This document shows, one piece after another, positions 28,152 to 41,928 of a stretch of 64,000 nt of DNA; positions within the stretch are counted from its first letter, which is position 1; each line of letters begins with the position of its first letter. This stretch comes from Pseudomonas sp. KNUC1026 (lineage in GTDB: Bacteria; Pseudomonadota; Gammaproteobacteria; Pseudomonadales; Pseudomonadaceae), in NCBI RefSeq assembly GCF_021650705.1, contig NZ_CP087138.1, positions 1,240,001 through 1,304,000 on the forward strand. The letters run 5' to 3'. A model generated the notes under the pieces. That model had not been told where the DNA came from, searched no databases, and saw only the letters and a list, made by a program, of their open reading frames with translations. The translations under genes were made by a program, and so were the position numbers.

Positions 28152-30085
28152 TTACTGGTCGTCGAAAAACCGCTCGTTCCATTCCACGATCGGCTGCGGC
28201 GTGTTGAGTTTCTCGCCGTAGATCACCGCATAAGACAGCACGTTCTGCACATATTGCCGCGTTTCATCGAACGGTATCGACTCCACCCATACGTCGAAGC
28301 TCAGGTGATTGGCACCGCGCAGCCATTGCTTCACCCGGCCGGGGCCTGCGTTGTAGGCGGCGGTGGCCAGTACGCGGTTGCCGTTGAACTGCCCTTGAAC
28401 CTGGCTCAGGTAAGCTGCGCCCAGCTGGACGTTCTTGTCCGGGTCGATCACCTGAGCCGGGCTTGCCAGAGGGATGTTGAACTTGCGTGCGGTTTCCTTG
28501 GCAGTGGCTGGCATCAGTTGCATCAGGCCCATGGCGCCGACGCCAGAGCGAGCGTCGTCCATGAATGCGCTTTCCTGGCGGGTGATGGCGAACGCCCAGC
28601 TTGCATGCACGCCGCGCAGCCTGGATTCACGCACCAGCGCGTCGCGGTGAGCCATCGGAAAGCGGATGTCCAGGTCGTCCCAGTACTGCGCCTGGCTGAT
28701 GGTGCGGATGGCCGGGAAATACCAGCCCAGGTCATAGGCGAGGCGAGCCTGCGCGACCATTTCGTCACGGTCGAACAGCCGGGTGACGCGATACCACTCC
28801 CGGCGCCCGGGAACGATTTCGCCACGTTCGTAGAGCTCGAGCGCGCGGCGGATGCCCGGGGCCCGGCGTACCTTGGCCACTGTGGCCGCCGAGAGCGGCA
28901 GCGGGCGGTTGGTCAGTTGGTAAGGTTCCTGCGCGTGGTCAGCGGCGAGGAAACCGTAGAAGTCACGCTCCTTGGCCAGGCGCGGTACAGCTGCATGCCC
29001 AGCGGGTTGCGCGGTTGCGCCAGCTCCAGGCTGCGTGCCTGCCAGTAACGCCAGCGGTTGGTGCCTGCCAGCGATGCTGGCAGGCGTTTCGTCAGGTCGT
29101 AGGCGTCCTGCCAGCGGCCCAGGCGCAGCAGCAGGCGCAGGCGCCATTCGCTGACGGTATCGTCCTTGAGGTCCGGGTCGTAGCGGGTCATCAGGTCAAG
29201 GGCACGGGGGTCGTAGCGGCGCGCCAGGGTCAGGCCGATTTCATTGGCAATGGCGACTTTTTCGGCAGCGGAAAAACGCATGGTGGCGGCATAGCTGTCG
29301 AGCAGGGCCATGGCCTGCTCAGGGTCCTGTTTGGCCAGCCGGCGCAGGCCGTAGCTGACGATGTCGCCCATGGCTTCGTCGGCGGGCTGGAACAGTTGCG
29401 GTTGCTCCAGCAGCTCGGGTTTTTGCGCGACGTTGAGCAGCAGCTTGCCTTGATTGGAGAGCGTGACCAGGCCGCTGGCCAGGTTGTTGGCCAAGGAGGT
29501 ATTGCGTGCCTTGACCGCCAGCTTCAGGCGCGCCCAGCGTTTCTGCTCGGTCAGCTGGCCTTCACCCGCCCAACGGGTGAACAGCGCCTCGCAGGTGGCG
29601 GGGCGGTCCTTGCCGCTGAGCCACAACTGATCGGTAAGGGCATAGCCTTCGGCGCGCAGGTTCGGCTGGGTAAGCTGGTATTGCGCGTGAAGGCAGTCGA
29701 GTTCGGCGAAGTTCAGTTTGGGGCTGTAATAGCGCTCGAAAGTGGCCCAGTCGCCACGGTCGCTCAACTGCCGCAGCCAGCGCAGCTTCATCCAGTTGGC
29801 TTGCGGCAGATCGCCATGGTCGGCGAGGAACCGCTCCACTTCCTCGTTGCTTGCCGACGGCAGCCGGGCGCTGAGCTCGTCGAAGGCGAGGTAGGGTTCA
29901 AGCGGGTAGTCGGCCAATGCCACCTTCGATTGCAGATAGAGCGCGCTGTTGCCCTTGGCCAGCGCAGCCTTGGCCTGGTCGTAGAGCTGGCGCTGGGTGG
30001 CGAGGTCAGCGGCGTGGATAGAGCTTGAGGTGACCGCAGAGAACAGCAGCACACAGGAAAAGACGCGGGACAGTCGACTGCGCAT
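28152..30085 (-). CDS. slt: Soluble lytic murein transglycosylase (frame disrupted)
   Basis: A periplasmic enzyme of about 644 residues that cleaves peptidoglycan with formation of 1,6-anhydroMurNAc. It has a signal peptide (to SSSIHAADL, about residue 26), a long superhelical alpha domain (about 30-440), and a C-terminal SLT domain with the catalytic glutamate in ITRQESAFMDDARSGVGAMG and QLMPATAKETA. One base is missing near 28981 (restoring LYRALAKERDFYGFL). The downstream part is intact. It is divergent from the ABC-F ATPase gene. Confidence 0.92.
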
Positions 30086-30247
30086 GAGACTTCCGGAAGC
30101 AAAAGCGGTGAAGACGGCACCAGGCCGTACGATGGGGGCTGAGCTTAGCCGGTCATGGCGCTGCCGTGAATGCGTCTGGTAAGAGGATGTGTCGCCCAGC
30201 GCCGGGCCAAACCGGGTAGAATGCGCGCCCGGTTGACGGAGAGACTC

Positions 30248-32170
<1,923 letters not shown>

Positions 32171-32177
32171 GGGCGTT

Positions 32178-32672
32178 TCAGAAGGCTGGTGTGGCGGGTG
32201 GTTCGCTCGCCTGAGGTGCGGGCGCTTCAGCGGCGGTAGCCGGCTTGAGGCGCACCGCCAGAACGTCACAAGGCGCGCCATGCAGTACGTCGCTCGAGGT
32301 GGAGCCCAGCAGCAGTTTCAGGCCATGGCGGCCGTGGCTGCCCACCACGATCAGGTCGATGCCGTTCTTCTTGGCCAGCTCGTGGATTTCCTGGCGGGGT
32401 TGGCCATAGGTGATATGGGCGTCGCCTCTTGGAATGTCCGGGAATTTTTTCAGCAGGTTCTCCAGGCGCTCCTTGGCCTGGTCGAATCGCTGCTGCTGCA
32501 GTTGTGAAAGGTCCATGGGCACGTCGCCGCCGAAGGCCATCGCCATCGGCTCGACGATATGAACCAGCGAAAGCTTGGTTCCGCCGGCCTGGGCCAGGCT
32601 CGCAGCGCGCTTGACTACCGGGTCGCACTCCTCGGTCAGGTCGACGGCGACCAGAATATGTTGATAGGACAT
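32178..32672 (-). CDS. Universal stress protein UspA family
   Basis: A 164-residue single-domain Usp with the ATP-binding pattern VVGSHGRHGLKLLLGSTSS (G-2x-G-9x-GS) and an N-terminal strand ILVAVDLTEE. The last 20 residues are Ala/Pro-rich, an extension not part of the fold. Start at ATG 32672 (MSYQHILVAV). It is convergent with the ABC-F gene, with 7 bases between stops. Confidence 0.9.
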   Translation of the reverse strand: MSYQHILVAVDLTEECDPVVKRAASLAQAGGTKLSLVHIVEPMAMAFGGDVPMDLSQLQQQRFDQAKERLENLLKKFPDIPRGDAHITYGQPRQEIHELAKKNGIDLIVVGSHGRHGLKLLLGSTSSDVLHGAPCDVLAVRLKPATAAEAPAPQASEPPATPAF

Positions 32673-32774
32673 GGCAATGACTCCCGACAATGGCATGAAA
32701 ATGAGTATGGTCGCTTTCTGTACGGATGTTCTGACACCCGTCAGGGCGGCTCGTTGTTATCCGGGGCACTTGAT

Positions 32775-33212
32775 ATGACGGTCTGGATAGTGCTGTCAAT
32801 CGTTCTGGTGCTGCTGAGCCCCATCGCCTGGCTTAAACCGTCGCGTCGCCAGAGCGGGCGCATGGCAGTGCGCCTGGAGGCGCGGCGCCTGGGCCTGGCC
32901 ATGCAACTGGCGCCTGACAGCTGGCCGCACTGGATGAACGGGCAGGCGCCCGACCCCTGCCCGCAATATTCCCGCCCACGCACCTCGGCCACTGGCGGCG
33001 CCTGGTGCTACTGGCAGCCTTCGCCGGGCCGCTGGGTGAACCAGTGGCAGGAGCCCTGTGAAGATGAGCGCGTACTGGCGCAATTGGCACAACTCCCGGG
33101 CGATGCGTGGAAGGCTCAGGCCGACGCACGGATGGTGGCGTTGTGGTGGGGCGAGCGAGGTGACGTGGCTGTGGTGCACCAGGTGCTGAAAGTGCTGGCC
33201 TCAAGCCATTAA
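32775..33212 (+). CDS. Hypothetical membrane-anchored protein
   Basis: A 145-residue protein with one N-terminal TM helix (VWIVLSIVLVLLSPIAWL, residues 3-20) and a cytoplasmic tail that starts with RRQSGRMAVRLEARRLGL and contains several conserved-looking tryptophans (GAWCYWQPSPGRWVNQWQ). I do not recognise the family beyond a conserved Pseudomonas hypothetical. A hairpin follows the stop. Confidence 0.75.
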   Translation: MTVWIVLSIVLVLLSPIAWLKPSRRQSGRMAVRLEARRLGLAMQLAPDSWPHWMNGQAPDPCPQYSRPRTSATGGAWCYWQPSPGRWVNQWQEPCEDERVLAQLAQLPGDAWKAQADARMVALWWGERGDVAVVHQVLKVLASSH

Positions 33213-33215
33213 AAA

Positions 33216-33236
33216 GCCCGATCGCAAGGATCGGGC
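33216..33236. terminator. Hairpin after the membrane-anchored hypothetical
   Basis: GCCCGATC - GCAAG - GATCGGGC is a perfect 8-bp stem starting four bases after the stop codon. The T-run is present only in the minus-strand direction, so on the plus strand it is a weak terminator or 3'-end stabiliser. The rest of the 33237-33574 region before fadB carries no gene that I can support. Confidence 0.55.
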
Positions 33237-33460
33237 GGGGTAGGCCAGGCAGGCCGGAAATCACTCGGCTGATCATACGCCGGCCTCAGACAGTTTTGCT
33301 CATGATTTTCAAGCCTGTCGCATCGGTCGGCGTGCGGTAGGAACATACCGGCGCCACATTGCCTGGCTATGCTTGCACCAGTGTAAAAATGCCACCTGGG
33401 GCGGCCGTTGTGCCTGATTGACATTCCGCCTGCTTTGGCCGAAGGTGTGCGCAGCCCGAT

Positions 33461-33487
33461 CAAACGGGCGTATGAATCGCTCGTTTG
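33461..33487 (+). promoter_or_regulatory. Palindromic site upstream of fadBA, candidate PsrA operator
   Basis: CAAACGGGCG - TATGAAT - CGCTCGTTTG is a 10-bp inverted repeat with one mismatch, 88 bases before the fadB start. PsrA, the fatty-acid-sensing repressor of fadBA in Pseudomonas, binds GAAAC/GTTTC-type half sites, and the CAAAC/GTTTG arms resemble these, but the spacing is longer than described. This is a candidate only. Confidence 0.4.
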
Positions 33488-33574
33488 GCGTCCCATGCGC
33501 TCGCTTCGCTCCGGCGGGCAGGCCCTGTGGCCTGGCCGGGGCCCCAACATACGTTTCCATCTGGAGATCCGTTG

Positions 33575-35722
33575 ATGATTTACGAAGGTAAAGCCATCAC
33601 ACTCAAGGCGCGCGACGGCGGCATCGTCGAACTGCGTTTCGACCTCGAAGGCGAGTCCGTCAACAAGTTCAACCGCCTGACTCTCGAAGAACTGCGAACG
33701 GCAGTCGACATTCTCAAAGCCCATGAAGGCCTTGCTGGCGTGCTGGTCACCAGTGGCAAGGATGTCTTCATCGTCGGCGCCGATATCACCGAGTTCGTTG
33801 CCAACTTCCGTCTCCCGGAGGCTGAATTGCTGGCTGGCAACCTGGAAGTGAACCGCATCTTCAGCGACTTCGAAGACCTCCCGGTACCGACCGTGGCGGC
33901 GATCAACGGTATCGCCCTGGGCGGTGGCCTTGAAATGTGCCTGGCGGCGGATTTTCGCGTCATGGCCAGCAGCGCCAAGATTGGCCTGCCTGAAGTCAAA
34001 CTGGGCATCTACCCGGGCTTCGGCGGTACCGTGCGCCTGCCGCGCGTGATCGGTGCCGATAACGCCATCGAGTGGATCGCCGCCGGCAAGGAGCAACGTG
34101 CCGAGGAAGCGCTGAAAGTGCGCGCGGTCGACGCCGTGGTCGCCCCTCAGCTGCTCGAGGACGCATCACTCGATCTGCTGCGCCGAGCTATCTCGGGTGA
34201 GCTCGACCACCTGGCGCGTCGCCAGCCCAAGCTTGAAAAGCTCAAGCTCAATGCCATCGAGCAGATGATGGCATTCGAGACCGCCAAGGGCTTCGTCGCC
34301 GGCCAGGCCGGGCCGAACTACCCGGCCCCCGTCGAGGCCATCAAGACCATCCAGAAAGCCGCCAACTTCGGCCGCGACAAGGCTATCGAGGTCGAGGCCG
34401 CAGGCTTCGTCAAGATGGCCAAGACTCCAGCTGCCGAAAGCCTGATCGGCCTGTTCCTCAACGATCAGGAGCTCAAGCGCAAGGCCAAGGCCTGGGACGA
34501 ACTCGCCAGGCCGGTCAACCAGGCGGCGGTGCTGGGCGCGGGCATCATGGGCGGTGGCATCGCCTACCAGTCGGCGTCCAAAGGCACGCCGATCCTGATG
34601 AAGGACATCAATGAAAAAGGTATCGCCCAGGGCCTGAGCGAGGCTTCCAAGCTGTTCGGCAAGCTGGTCGAGAAGGGGCGTTTGACCCCAGCCCAGATGG
34701 CCGAGGGCCTGAGCGCGATTCGGGCGACCATGTCCTATGGCGATTTCGGCGGTGTCGACATTGTGGTCGAGGCGGTGGTCGAGAACCCCAAGGTCAAGCA
34801 AGCCGTGCTCGCCGAGGTTGAAGCCCAGGTCAGGCCCGGCACCGTGCTGGCGTCCAACACCTCGACCATTTCCATCAGCCTGCTGGCCGAAGCGCTCAAG
34901 CACCCGGAAAACTTCGTTGGCATGCACTTCTTCAACCCGGTGCACATGATGCCGCTGGTTGAAGTGATCCGCGGCAAGCACTCCAGCGATGAGGCCGTCG
35001 CCACCACGGTGGCCTACGCCAAGAAGATGGGCAAGAACCCGATCGTGGTCAACGACTGCCCGGGCTTCCTGGTCAACCGCGTGCTGTTTCCCTATTTCGG
35101 TGGCTTCGCCCGCCTTGTCAGCGCCGGCATCGACTTCGTGCGTATCGACAAGATCATGGAGAAGTTCGGCTGGCCCATGGGCCCGGCCTACCTGATGGAC
35201 GTGGTCGGCATCGACACCGGGCATCACGGCCGCGATGTGATGGCCGAAGGCTTCCCCGACCGGATGAAAGACGACCGTCGTTCGGCGATCGACGCGCTGT
35301 ATGATGCCGGCCGCCTGGGGCAGAAGAACGGCAAGGGCTTCTATGCCTACGAGACCGACAAGAAGGGCAAACCCAGGAAGGTCGCCGACCCGTCGGTGCT
35401 CGAAGTGCTCAAGCCGGTGGTTTACGAGCAGCGCGAGCTGAGTGATGAAGACGTGCTCAACTGGATGATGATCCCCCTGTGCCTGGAAACCGTGCGCTGC
35501 CTGGAAGACGGCATCGTCGAAAGCGCGGCCGAAGCGGACATGGGGCTGGTGTATGGCATTGGCTTCCCTCCCTTCCGTGGGGGCGCGCTGCGCTACATCG
35601 ACTCGATCGGCGTGGCCGAGTTCGTCGCCCAGGCCGACCGTTACGCCGAGCTGGGCCCGCTGTATCACCCCACCGCCCGCCTGCGTGAAATGGCCGCCAA
35701 TGGCGAACGTTTTTTCGGCTGA
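33575..35722 (+). CDS. fadB: Fatty acid oxidation complex alpha subunit
   Basis: A 715-residue multifunctional enzyme: enoyl-CoA hydratase/isomerase in the N-terminal crotonase domain (residues 1-190; catalytic glutamates in [14 protein letters not shown] and [14 protein letters not shown]) and 3-hydroxyacyl-CoA dehydrogenase in the second half (NAD site [16 protein letters not shown]; catalytic histidine in [14 protein letters not shown]). It forms a complex with FadA, encoded 28 bases downstream. The ATG at 33575 gives the standard N-terminus [10 protein letters not shown]. Frame intact. Confidence 0.97.
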   Translation: MIYEGKAITLKARDGGIVELRFDLEGESVNKFNRLTLEELRTAVDILKAHEGLAGVLVTSGKDVFIVGADITEFVANFRLPEAELLAGNLEVNRIFSDFEDLPVPTVAAINGIALGGGLEMCLAADFRVMASSAKIGLPEVKLGIYPGFGGTVRLPRVIGADNAIEWIAAGKEQRAEEALKVRAVDAVVAPQLLEDASLDLLRRAISGELDHLARRQPKLEKLKLNAIEQMMAFETAKGFVAGQAGPNYPAPVEAIKTIQKAANFGRDKAIEVEAAGFVKMAKTPAAESLIGLFLNDQELKRKAKAWDELARPVNQAAVLGAGIMGGGIAYQSASKGTPILMKDINEKGIAQGLSEASKLFGKLVEKGRLTPAQMAEGLSAIRATMSYGDFGGVDIVVEAVVENPKVKQAVLAEVEAQVRPGTVLASNTSTISISLLAEALKHPENFVGMHFFNPVHMMPLVEVIRGKHSSDEAVATTVAYAKKMGKNPIVVNDCPGFLVNRVLFPYFGGFARLVSAGIDFVRIDKIMEKFGWPMGPAYLMDVVGIDTGHHGRDVMAEGFPDRMKDDRRSAIDALYDAGRLGQKNGKGFYAYETDKKGKPRKVADPSVLEVLKPVVYEQRELSDEDVLNWMMIPLCLETVRCLEDGIVESAAEADMGLVYGIGFPPFRGGALRYIDSIGVAEFVAQADRYAELGPLYHPTARLREMAANGERFFG

Positions 35723-35738
35723 GCCGCCCGACTACTGA

Positions 35739-36926
<1,188 letters not shown>

Positions 36927-36945
36927 CGGCACGCTCGCAATGACC

Positions 36946-36976
36946 GCGCCGGGGCCTTGTGCCCCGGCGCTCGTTT
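36946..36976 (+). terminator. Terminator after fadBA
   Basis: GCGCCGGGGC - CTTGT - GCCCCGGCGC forms a 10-bp perfect stem, followed by TCGTTT. The T-run is short but position and stem strength fit a terminator of the fadBA operon. Confidence 0.7.
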
Positions 36977-37017
36977 GCGCTTCAAAAATTTGAAACTTAA
37001 TTTTCGTGAGGTTTTCC

Positions 37018-37269
37018 ATGCAGATTCAGCCCGGCATCTACCGCCACTACAAAGGGCCGCAGTACCGGGTGTTCGGCGCGGCAAGGCATTCGGAAAGCGA
37101 GGAGTGGGTTGTGGTCTACCAGTCGCTGTATGGCGATTACGGCCTCTGGGTGCGGCCGCTGTCGATGTTTCTGGAGTCGGTAGCCGTGGACGGCGAACAG
37201 GTCCCGCGCTTTGCTCTGGAGCACGCCGAGGAGGGCCGTTTCGAGCTGCCGTCGGGCGATGAGGTTTAG
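37018..37269 (+). CDS. DUF1653 family protein
   Basis: An 83-residue protein of the DUF1653 family. The N-terminus [17 protein letters not shown] and the segment [18 protein letters not shown] are the family signature. The ATG at 37018 follows GAGG at a normal distance. It lies between fadA and topA, an order conserved in Pseudomonas. No function is known; it is small and soluble. Confidence 0.9.
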   Translation: MQIQPGIYRHYKGPQYRVFGAARHSESEEWVVVYQSLYGDYGLWVRPLSMFLESVAVDGEQVPRFALEHAEEGRFELPSGDEV

Positions 37270-37278
37270 GGAGGAAAC

Positions 37279-37313
37279 TTGACCTCACCTTTTCACCACT
37301 ATATATAGCGGTG
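37279..37313 (+). promoter_or_regulatory. Sigma-70 promoter of topA with overlapping palindrome
   Basis: TTGACC (37279-37284), 17 bases, TATATA (37102 of this kilobase block, i.e. 37302-37307) forms a near-consensus promoter. It is embedded at its -10 end in the 20-base near-palindrome CACCACTATA-TATAGCGGTG (37294-37313), broken only at one symmetric pair. The topA ATG is 55 bases downstream of it. Confidence 0.65.
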
Positions 37314-37367
37314 CCTTCAAGGTTCTTACCGTTTTCTTTTTTCAGCCATTCAGGACATTTCCAATCC

Positions 37368-39985
37368 ATGGGCAAATCGCTGGTCATCGTGGAATCCCCG
37401 GCCAAGGCCAAGACCATCAACAAGTACCTGGGCAACCAGTACGTGGTGAAGTCGAGTATCGGCCATATCCGCGACCTTCCCACCAGTGGTTCGGCCAGTG
37501 CTGCCAAGGAACCGGCCAAGGCGGGCGCCAAGAAGGCCAAGACTGCCTCTGAGGCACCGGTGCTGTCGGCGCGGGAAAAAGCCCGCAAGCAGCTGGTGAC
37601 GCGCATGGGGGTCGACCCTGAGCACGGTTGGAAGGCGCAGTACGAAATCCTTCCCGGCAAGGAGAAGGTGATCGAAGAGTTGCGCCGGCTTGCCAAGGAC
37701 GCCGACACCATCTATCTCGCAACCGACTTGGACCGCGAGGGGAGGCCATCGCCTGGCACCTGCGCGAAGCCATTGGCGGCGACGATTCACGCTACAAGCG
37801 CGTGGTGTTCAACGAAATCACCAAAAAGGCCATTCAGGAGGCGTTCTCGCAACCGGGCGACCTGGACATCGACCGCGTCAACGCGCAGCAGGCACGGCGC
37901 TTTCTGGACCGGGTGGTCGGCTATATGGTCTCGCCGCTGTTGTGGCAGAAGATCGCCCGTGGCCTGTCAGCCGGCCGGGTTCAGTCGGTGGCGGTGAAGC
38001 TGGTGGTTGAACGCGAGCGGGAAATCCGCGCCTTCATCCCCGAAGAATATTGGGAGCTGCATGCAGACCTGGGCGGCAAGGCCAAGGCGCAGGTGCGTTT
38101 CGAAGTCGCCCGCGAGAAGGGCGAAGCGTTCAAGCCGGTGAACGAAGCCCAGGCCATGGCCGCCGTTGAGGCGCTCAAGGCCGCAAGCTTCAGTGTGGCC
38201 AAGCGCGAAGACAAGCCCACCAGCAGCAAGCCATCGGCGCCGTTCATCACCTCCACCCTGCAACAGGCCGCGAGCAACCGCCTGGGCTTCGGTGTGAAGA
38301 AGACCATGATGATGGCCCAGCGCTTGTACGAAGCGGGCTACATCACCTACATGCGTACCGACTCCACCAACCTGTCCCAGGACGCCCTGGAGATGGCGCG
38401 CACCTATATCGACAAAGAGTTCGGCGCCGCCTACCTGCCGGCCCAGCCCAATGTCTATGGCAGCAAAGAGGGCGCCCAGGAGGCGCACGAAGCGATTCGC
38501 CCATCCGACGTCAACGTGGCCCCCACCCAGTTGTCGGGCATGGAGCGCGACGCCGAGCGCCTGTACGAGCTGATCTGGCGCCAGTTCCTGGCGTGCCAGA
38601 TGACGCCCGCGCAGTACCTGTCCACCACCATCACCGTCATGGCCGGCGACTTCGAGCTGCGTGCCAAAGGCCGCATCCTGCGCTTCGACGGTTATACCCG
38701 TGTGATGCCTCAGCAGAGCAAGCCGGGCGAAGACAACGTGCTGCCGGAGATGGAGCAGGGCGAGGCGCTCAAGCTGATCAAGCTCGACCCCACCCAGCAC
38801 TTCACCAAGCCGCCGGCACGCTTCTCCGAAGCCAGCCTGGTCAAGGAAATGGAAAAACGCGGCATCGGCCGGCCATCGACCTACGCTGCGATCATCTCCA
38901 CCATCCAGGACCGCGGCTATGTGACCTTGCAGAACCGCCGCTTCCACTCCGAGAAAATGGGCGACATCGTCACCGAGCGCCTGTCGGAGAGCTTCGCCAA
39001 CCTGATGGACTACGGCTTCACCGCCGGCATGGAAGAGAACCTCGACGACATCGCCCACGGCGAGCGTGACTGGAAAAACGTGCTCGACGAGTTCTATGGC
39101 GACTTCCGCTTCAAGCTCGAAAGTGCCGAAAACGCCGAGCACGGCATGCGTGCCAATCAGCCTACTCCGACGGACATTCCGTGCCCCGAGTGCGGCCGTC
39201 ACATGATGATCCGCACCGCGTCCACAGGCGTATTCCTTGGCTGTTCGGGCTACAGCCTCCCGCCCAAGGAGCGCTGCAAGGCCACCATCAACCTGGTGCC
39301 AGGCAACGAGATCGCCGAGGACGACGAGGGTGAGTCCGAATCGCGGCTGCTGCTCAACAAGCACCGTTGCCCGATCTGCAGCACCGCCATGGACGCTTAC
39401 CTGGTGGACGAGAAGCGCAAGCTGCACATCTGTGGCAACAACCCTGACTGCCCCGGCTACGAGGTGGAGCAGGGCAGCTACCGCATCAAGGGCTACGAAG
39501 GGCCAAGCCTTGAGTGCGACAAGTGCGGCAGCGAAATGCAGCTCAAGACCGGCCGCTTCGGCAAATTCTTCGGTTGCACCAACCCTGCGTGCAAGAACAC
39601 CCGCAAGCTGCTGCGCAGCGGTGAAGCGGCGCCGCCGAAGATGGACGCGGTGAAGATGCCCGAGCTCAAGTGCGAGAAGGTCACCGACACCTACGTGCTG
39701 CGCGACGGTGCTTCCGGCCTGTTCCTTGCCGCCAGCCAGTTCCCGAAGAACCGTGAGACTCGCGCGCCGCTGGTGCTGGAACTGCTGCCGCACAAGGATG
39801 AGATCGATCCGAAGTACCACTTCCTGTTCGATGCGCCGATCAAGGATCCCGACGGCCGGCCTGCGGTGATCCGTTACAGCCGCAAGACCAAGGAGCAATA
39901 TGTGCAGTCCGAGGTCGAGGGCAAGCCGACCGGCTGGCGAGCCTTCTTCGACGGCAAGGCCTGGAAGGTCGAAGACAAGCGCTGA
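37368..39985 (+). CDS. topA: DNA topoisomerase I (frame disrupted)
   Basis: Type IA topoisomerase that relaxes negative supercoils, about 872 residues. The TOPRIM domain ([32 protein letters not shown] after correction), the active-site tyrosine segment [13 protein letters not shown] and three C-terminal zinc ribbons ([27 protein letters not shown]) are all present. One G is missing in the GGGG run 37739-37742, within DREGE of the TOPRIM. Since topA is normally essential, this is almost certainly a sequence error. Its own promoter and terminator flank it. Confidence 0.96.
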
Positions 39986-39991
39986 TCCATC

Positions 39992-40014
39992 ACGGGGCCC
40001 ACGGGCCCCGTTTT
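39992..40014 (+). terminator. Terminator after topA
   Basis: ACGGGGCCC and GGGCCCCGT form a nine-base inverted repeat around a two-base centre, followed by TTTT, six bases after the topA stop. Confidence 0.85.
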
Positions 40015-40036
40015 ACTGTGTTCAAGGAGGTGTGCC

Positions 40037-40561
40037 ATGGCGCACGAGCTCTATACCCGCACCAATCAGAAGATCTACTTCGCCGGCCTCGCCCTTGAGC
40101 AGTTGGCCCAGGCGGCGCAGGGCACTTCTATGAATGCCGCCGCGCTGCAGCAGGCCGGCCGCGAAGCGGTGCTGTTCCACCTGTACGGCGCACTGCTGGG
40201 TTTGTGCCATGAGATTGCCGGGTTTTACCACCTGCCGGACACTCGCGCCCCGCGCGCCGAGGCCTATCTGAATGAACAGGTGCTGGCACAGGCCGCCAAC
40301 CCCGAGCTTGCTGAGCTGGTGGAATTGTTGCAAAGCCGGGATTCCTGGCTGGTGCGTTTGTTGGCTGCCTACAGCGCGCTTTACGAGCCGCCACGTGCAC
40401 TGCGGGAAATAAAGCGTGACGTCACCACCCCACTGATCGCGGCAGTCAACCTGGACGAGCCGGAGCCTGAACCCGGGCTGGACGGCGTGACCCTGGAGCA
40501 ATGGCGTCAGCATCTCAAGCAATTGGCCGTTCGGTTCCGCGATGGCTTGAGTGAGTGCTGA
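40037..40561 (+). CDS. DUF6586-type conserved hypothetical protein
   Basis: A 174-residue, mostly alpha-helical soluble protein (MAHELYTRTNQKIYFAGLAL, LLGLCHEIAGFYHLP, LEQWRQHLKQLAVRFRDGL). It is the gene normally found directly after topA in Pseudomonas. GGAGG precedes the ATG at a good distance. No catalytic motif or membrane segment is visible; function unknown. Confidence 0.85.
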   Translation: MAHELYTRTNQKIYFAGLALEQLAQAAQGTSMNAAALQQAGREAVLFHLYGALLGLCHEIAGFYHLPDTRAPRAEAYLNEQVLAQAANPELAELVELLQSRDSWLVRLLAAYSALYEPPRALREIKRDVTTPLIAAVNLDEPEPEPGLDGVTLEQWRQHLKQLAVRFRDGLSEC

Positions 40562-40613
40562 CAAGCAAAAGCGCTGTTACACTATTCCGCCTTTCCCGGA
40601 GAACTTCATCTGT

Positions 40614-40850
40614 ATGTCTACGTCCTTTCTTGAAATCGTCGAACTGCCAGACGGCCGTATCGAACTGCGCCGCGCCGAAGACGAAGGGTCGTTGGTGACT
40701 CTGGATTTCTCCGAGGACGCCAAGGCATTTCTCCAGGGCCAGCACGTCGAAGTGGCCAAAGCCATGCTCAGCGTGGGCGTTCAGATGGCGGGCAAGTTGG
40801 TCGATGGTGAGCTCGAACGCGCCGACGAAGGCCCGCGCGTCCTGCATTGA
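40614..40850 (+). CDS. Conserved small hypothetical protein
   Basis: A 78-residue soluble protein (MSTSFLEIVELPDGRIELRR, LVTLDFSEDAKAFLQGQ). The ATG at 40614 has GGAG upstream, and the gene follows the DUF6586 gene by 52 bases. In P. aeruginosa the homologous slot lies between topA and sulA-lexA, so it is a core gene of unknown function. Here sulA-lexA do not follow. Confidence 0.8.
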   Translation: MSTSFLEIVELPDGRIELRRAEDEGSLVTLDFSEDAKAFLQGQHVEVAKAMLSVGVQMAGKLVDGELERADEGPRVLH

Positions 40851-40885
40851 GAGGCGCAAGCGCCGCTCGCCGCTTGCTTGGATGA

Positions 40886-41721
40886 TCAGCCGAAATCTTT
40901 CGCCGAGTGCCGCTCCAGCACTTGCGTAGCTTCATCACCCCACGGGCGGTTGACCCGCTGCCCGCGCTGTACAGCAGGGCGCTGTGCAATCAGGTCGGCC
41001 CACCGCTTGACGTGGGTGTAATCCTGTACCGACAAGAACTCCGCTGCATTGTACAGATCCCCGCGCACCAGCTTCCCGTACCAGGACCAGATGGCGATAT
41101 CGGCGATGCTGTACTCGGCGCCTGCGATATAGGGCGGGCGGCCAGGTGGCGGTCAAGCACGTCGAGTTGGCGTTTGGCCTCCATCGCATAGCGGTCGATG
41201 GCGTATTTGATCTTCTCCGGGGCGTACGCATAGAAGTGCCCGAAGCCGCCCCCCAGGAACGGCGCTGAACCCATCTGCCAGAACAACCAGTTCAAGGCCT
41301 CGGTGCGCGACAGCGGATCTTGCGGCAGCAGGTCGCCGAACGCCTCGGCCAGGTACAGCAGAATGGCGCCAGACTCGAACACCCGAACCGGCTCAGTGCC
41401 ACGGCGGTCGACCAGCGCCGGGATCTTGGAGTTGGGGTTGATTTCGACGAAACCACTGCCGAATTGCTCGCCGTCGTTGATGCGGATCAACCAGGCATCG
41501 TACTCGGCGCCCACGTGGCCACGCTCGAGCAGCTCTTCGAGCATGATGGTGACCTTGATGCCGTTGGGCGTGGCCAGGGAATACAGCTGGAACGGGTGTT
41601 CGCCCACTGGCAATGGCTTTTCATGAGTGGCGCCCGCGGCCGGGCGGTTGACGCTGGCGAAACGGCCTTCCTGGGCTTGGGGTGGGGTCCATACGGCGGG
41701 CGGGGTATAGGTGTCGGTCAT
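40886..41721 (-). CDS. yghU: Glutathione S-transferase, YghU-like disulfide-bond oxidoreductase (frame disrupted)
   Basis: About 278 residues; a glutathione-dependent nu-class GST that reduces disulfides and peroxides. The N-terminal thioredoxin-like domain has YSLATPNGIKVTIMLEELL and INPNSKIPALVDRRG, and FESGAILLYLAEAFG is the glutathione-binding turn. The C-terminal helical part (LYNAAEFLSVQDYTHVKRW) lies in another frame; a one-base correction near 41135 (restoring PPYIAGAEYSIADIA) joins them. The start at ATG 41721 is the family N-terminus MTDTYTPPAVWTPP. Confidence 0.88.
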
Positions 41722-41928
41722 AGAGGCCTCGAGAGGATTGAACGAGCTTGCTTTGTGTTGACCTCCCCACTTGGGGTCAGTGCGCTGACGATAACGCAAA
41801 ATAATTGCTTTTGATGCTCGAGCGCGGCCAGTAATGGTAATGGACCCTTGAAAACCTACCGTCTTGGATCTTTGAACTGGCCAATCTCGCGCTAGAGTGT
41901 GACTTCTTTCCACGCCCTGGATGCCTCG

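Noticed and set aside
34166-35668. Minus-strand open frame of 500 codons inside fadB
   Set aside because: fadB is intact and conserved across this whole stretch; the antisense product is His/Asp/Val-rich and unlike a real protein.
40856-40885. Hairpin GCAAGCG / CGCTTGC after the small hypothetical gene
   Set aside because: The stem is short with an 8-base loop and no T-run; not convincing as a terminator or repeat element.
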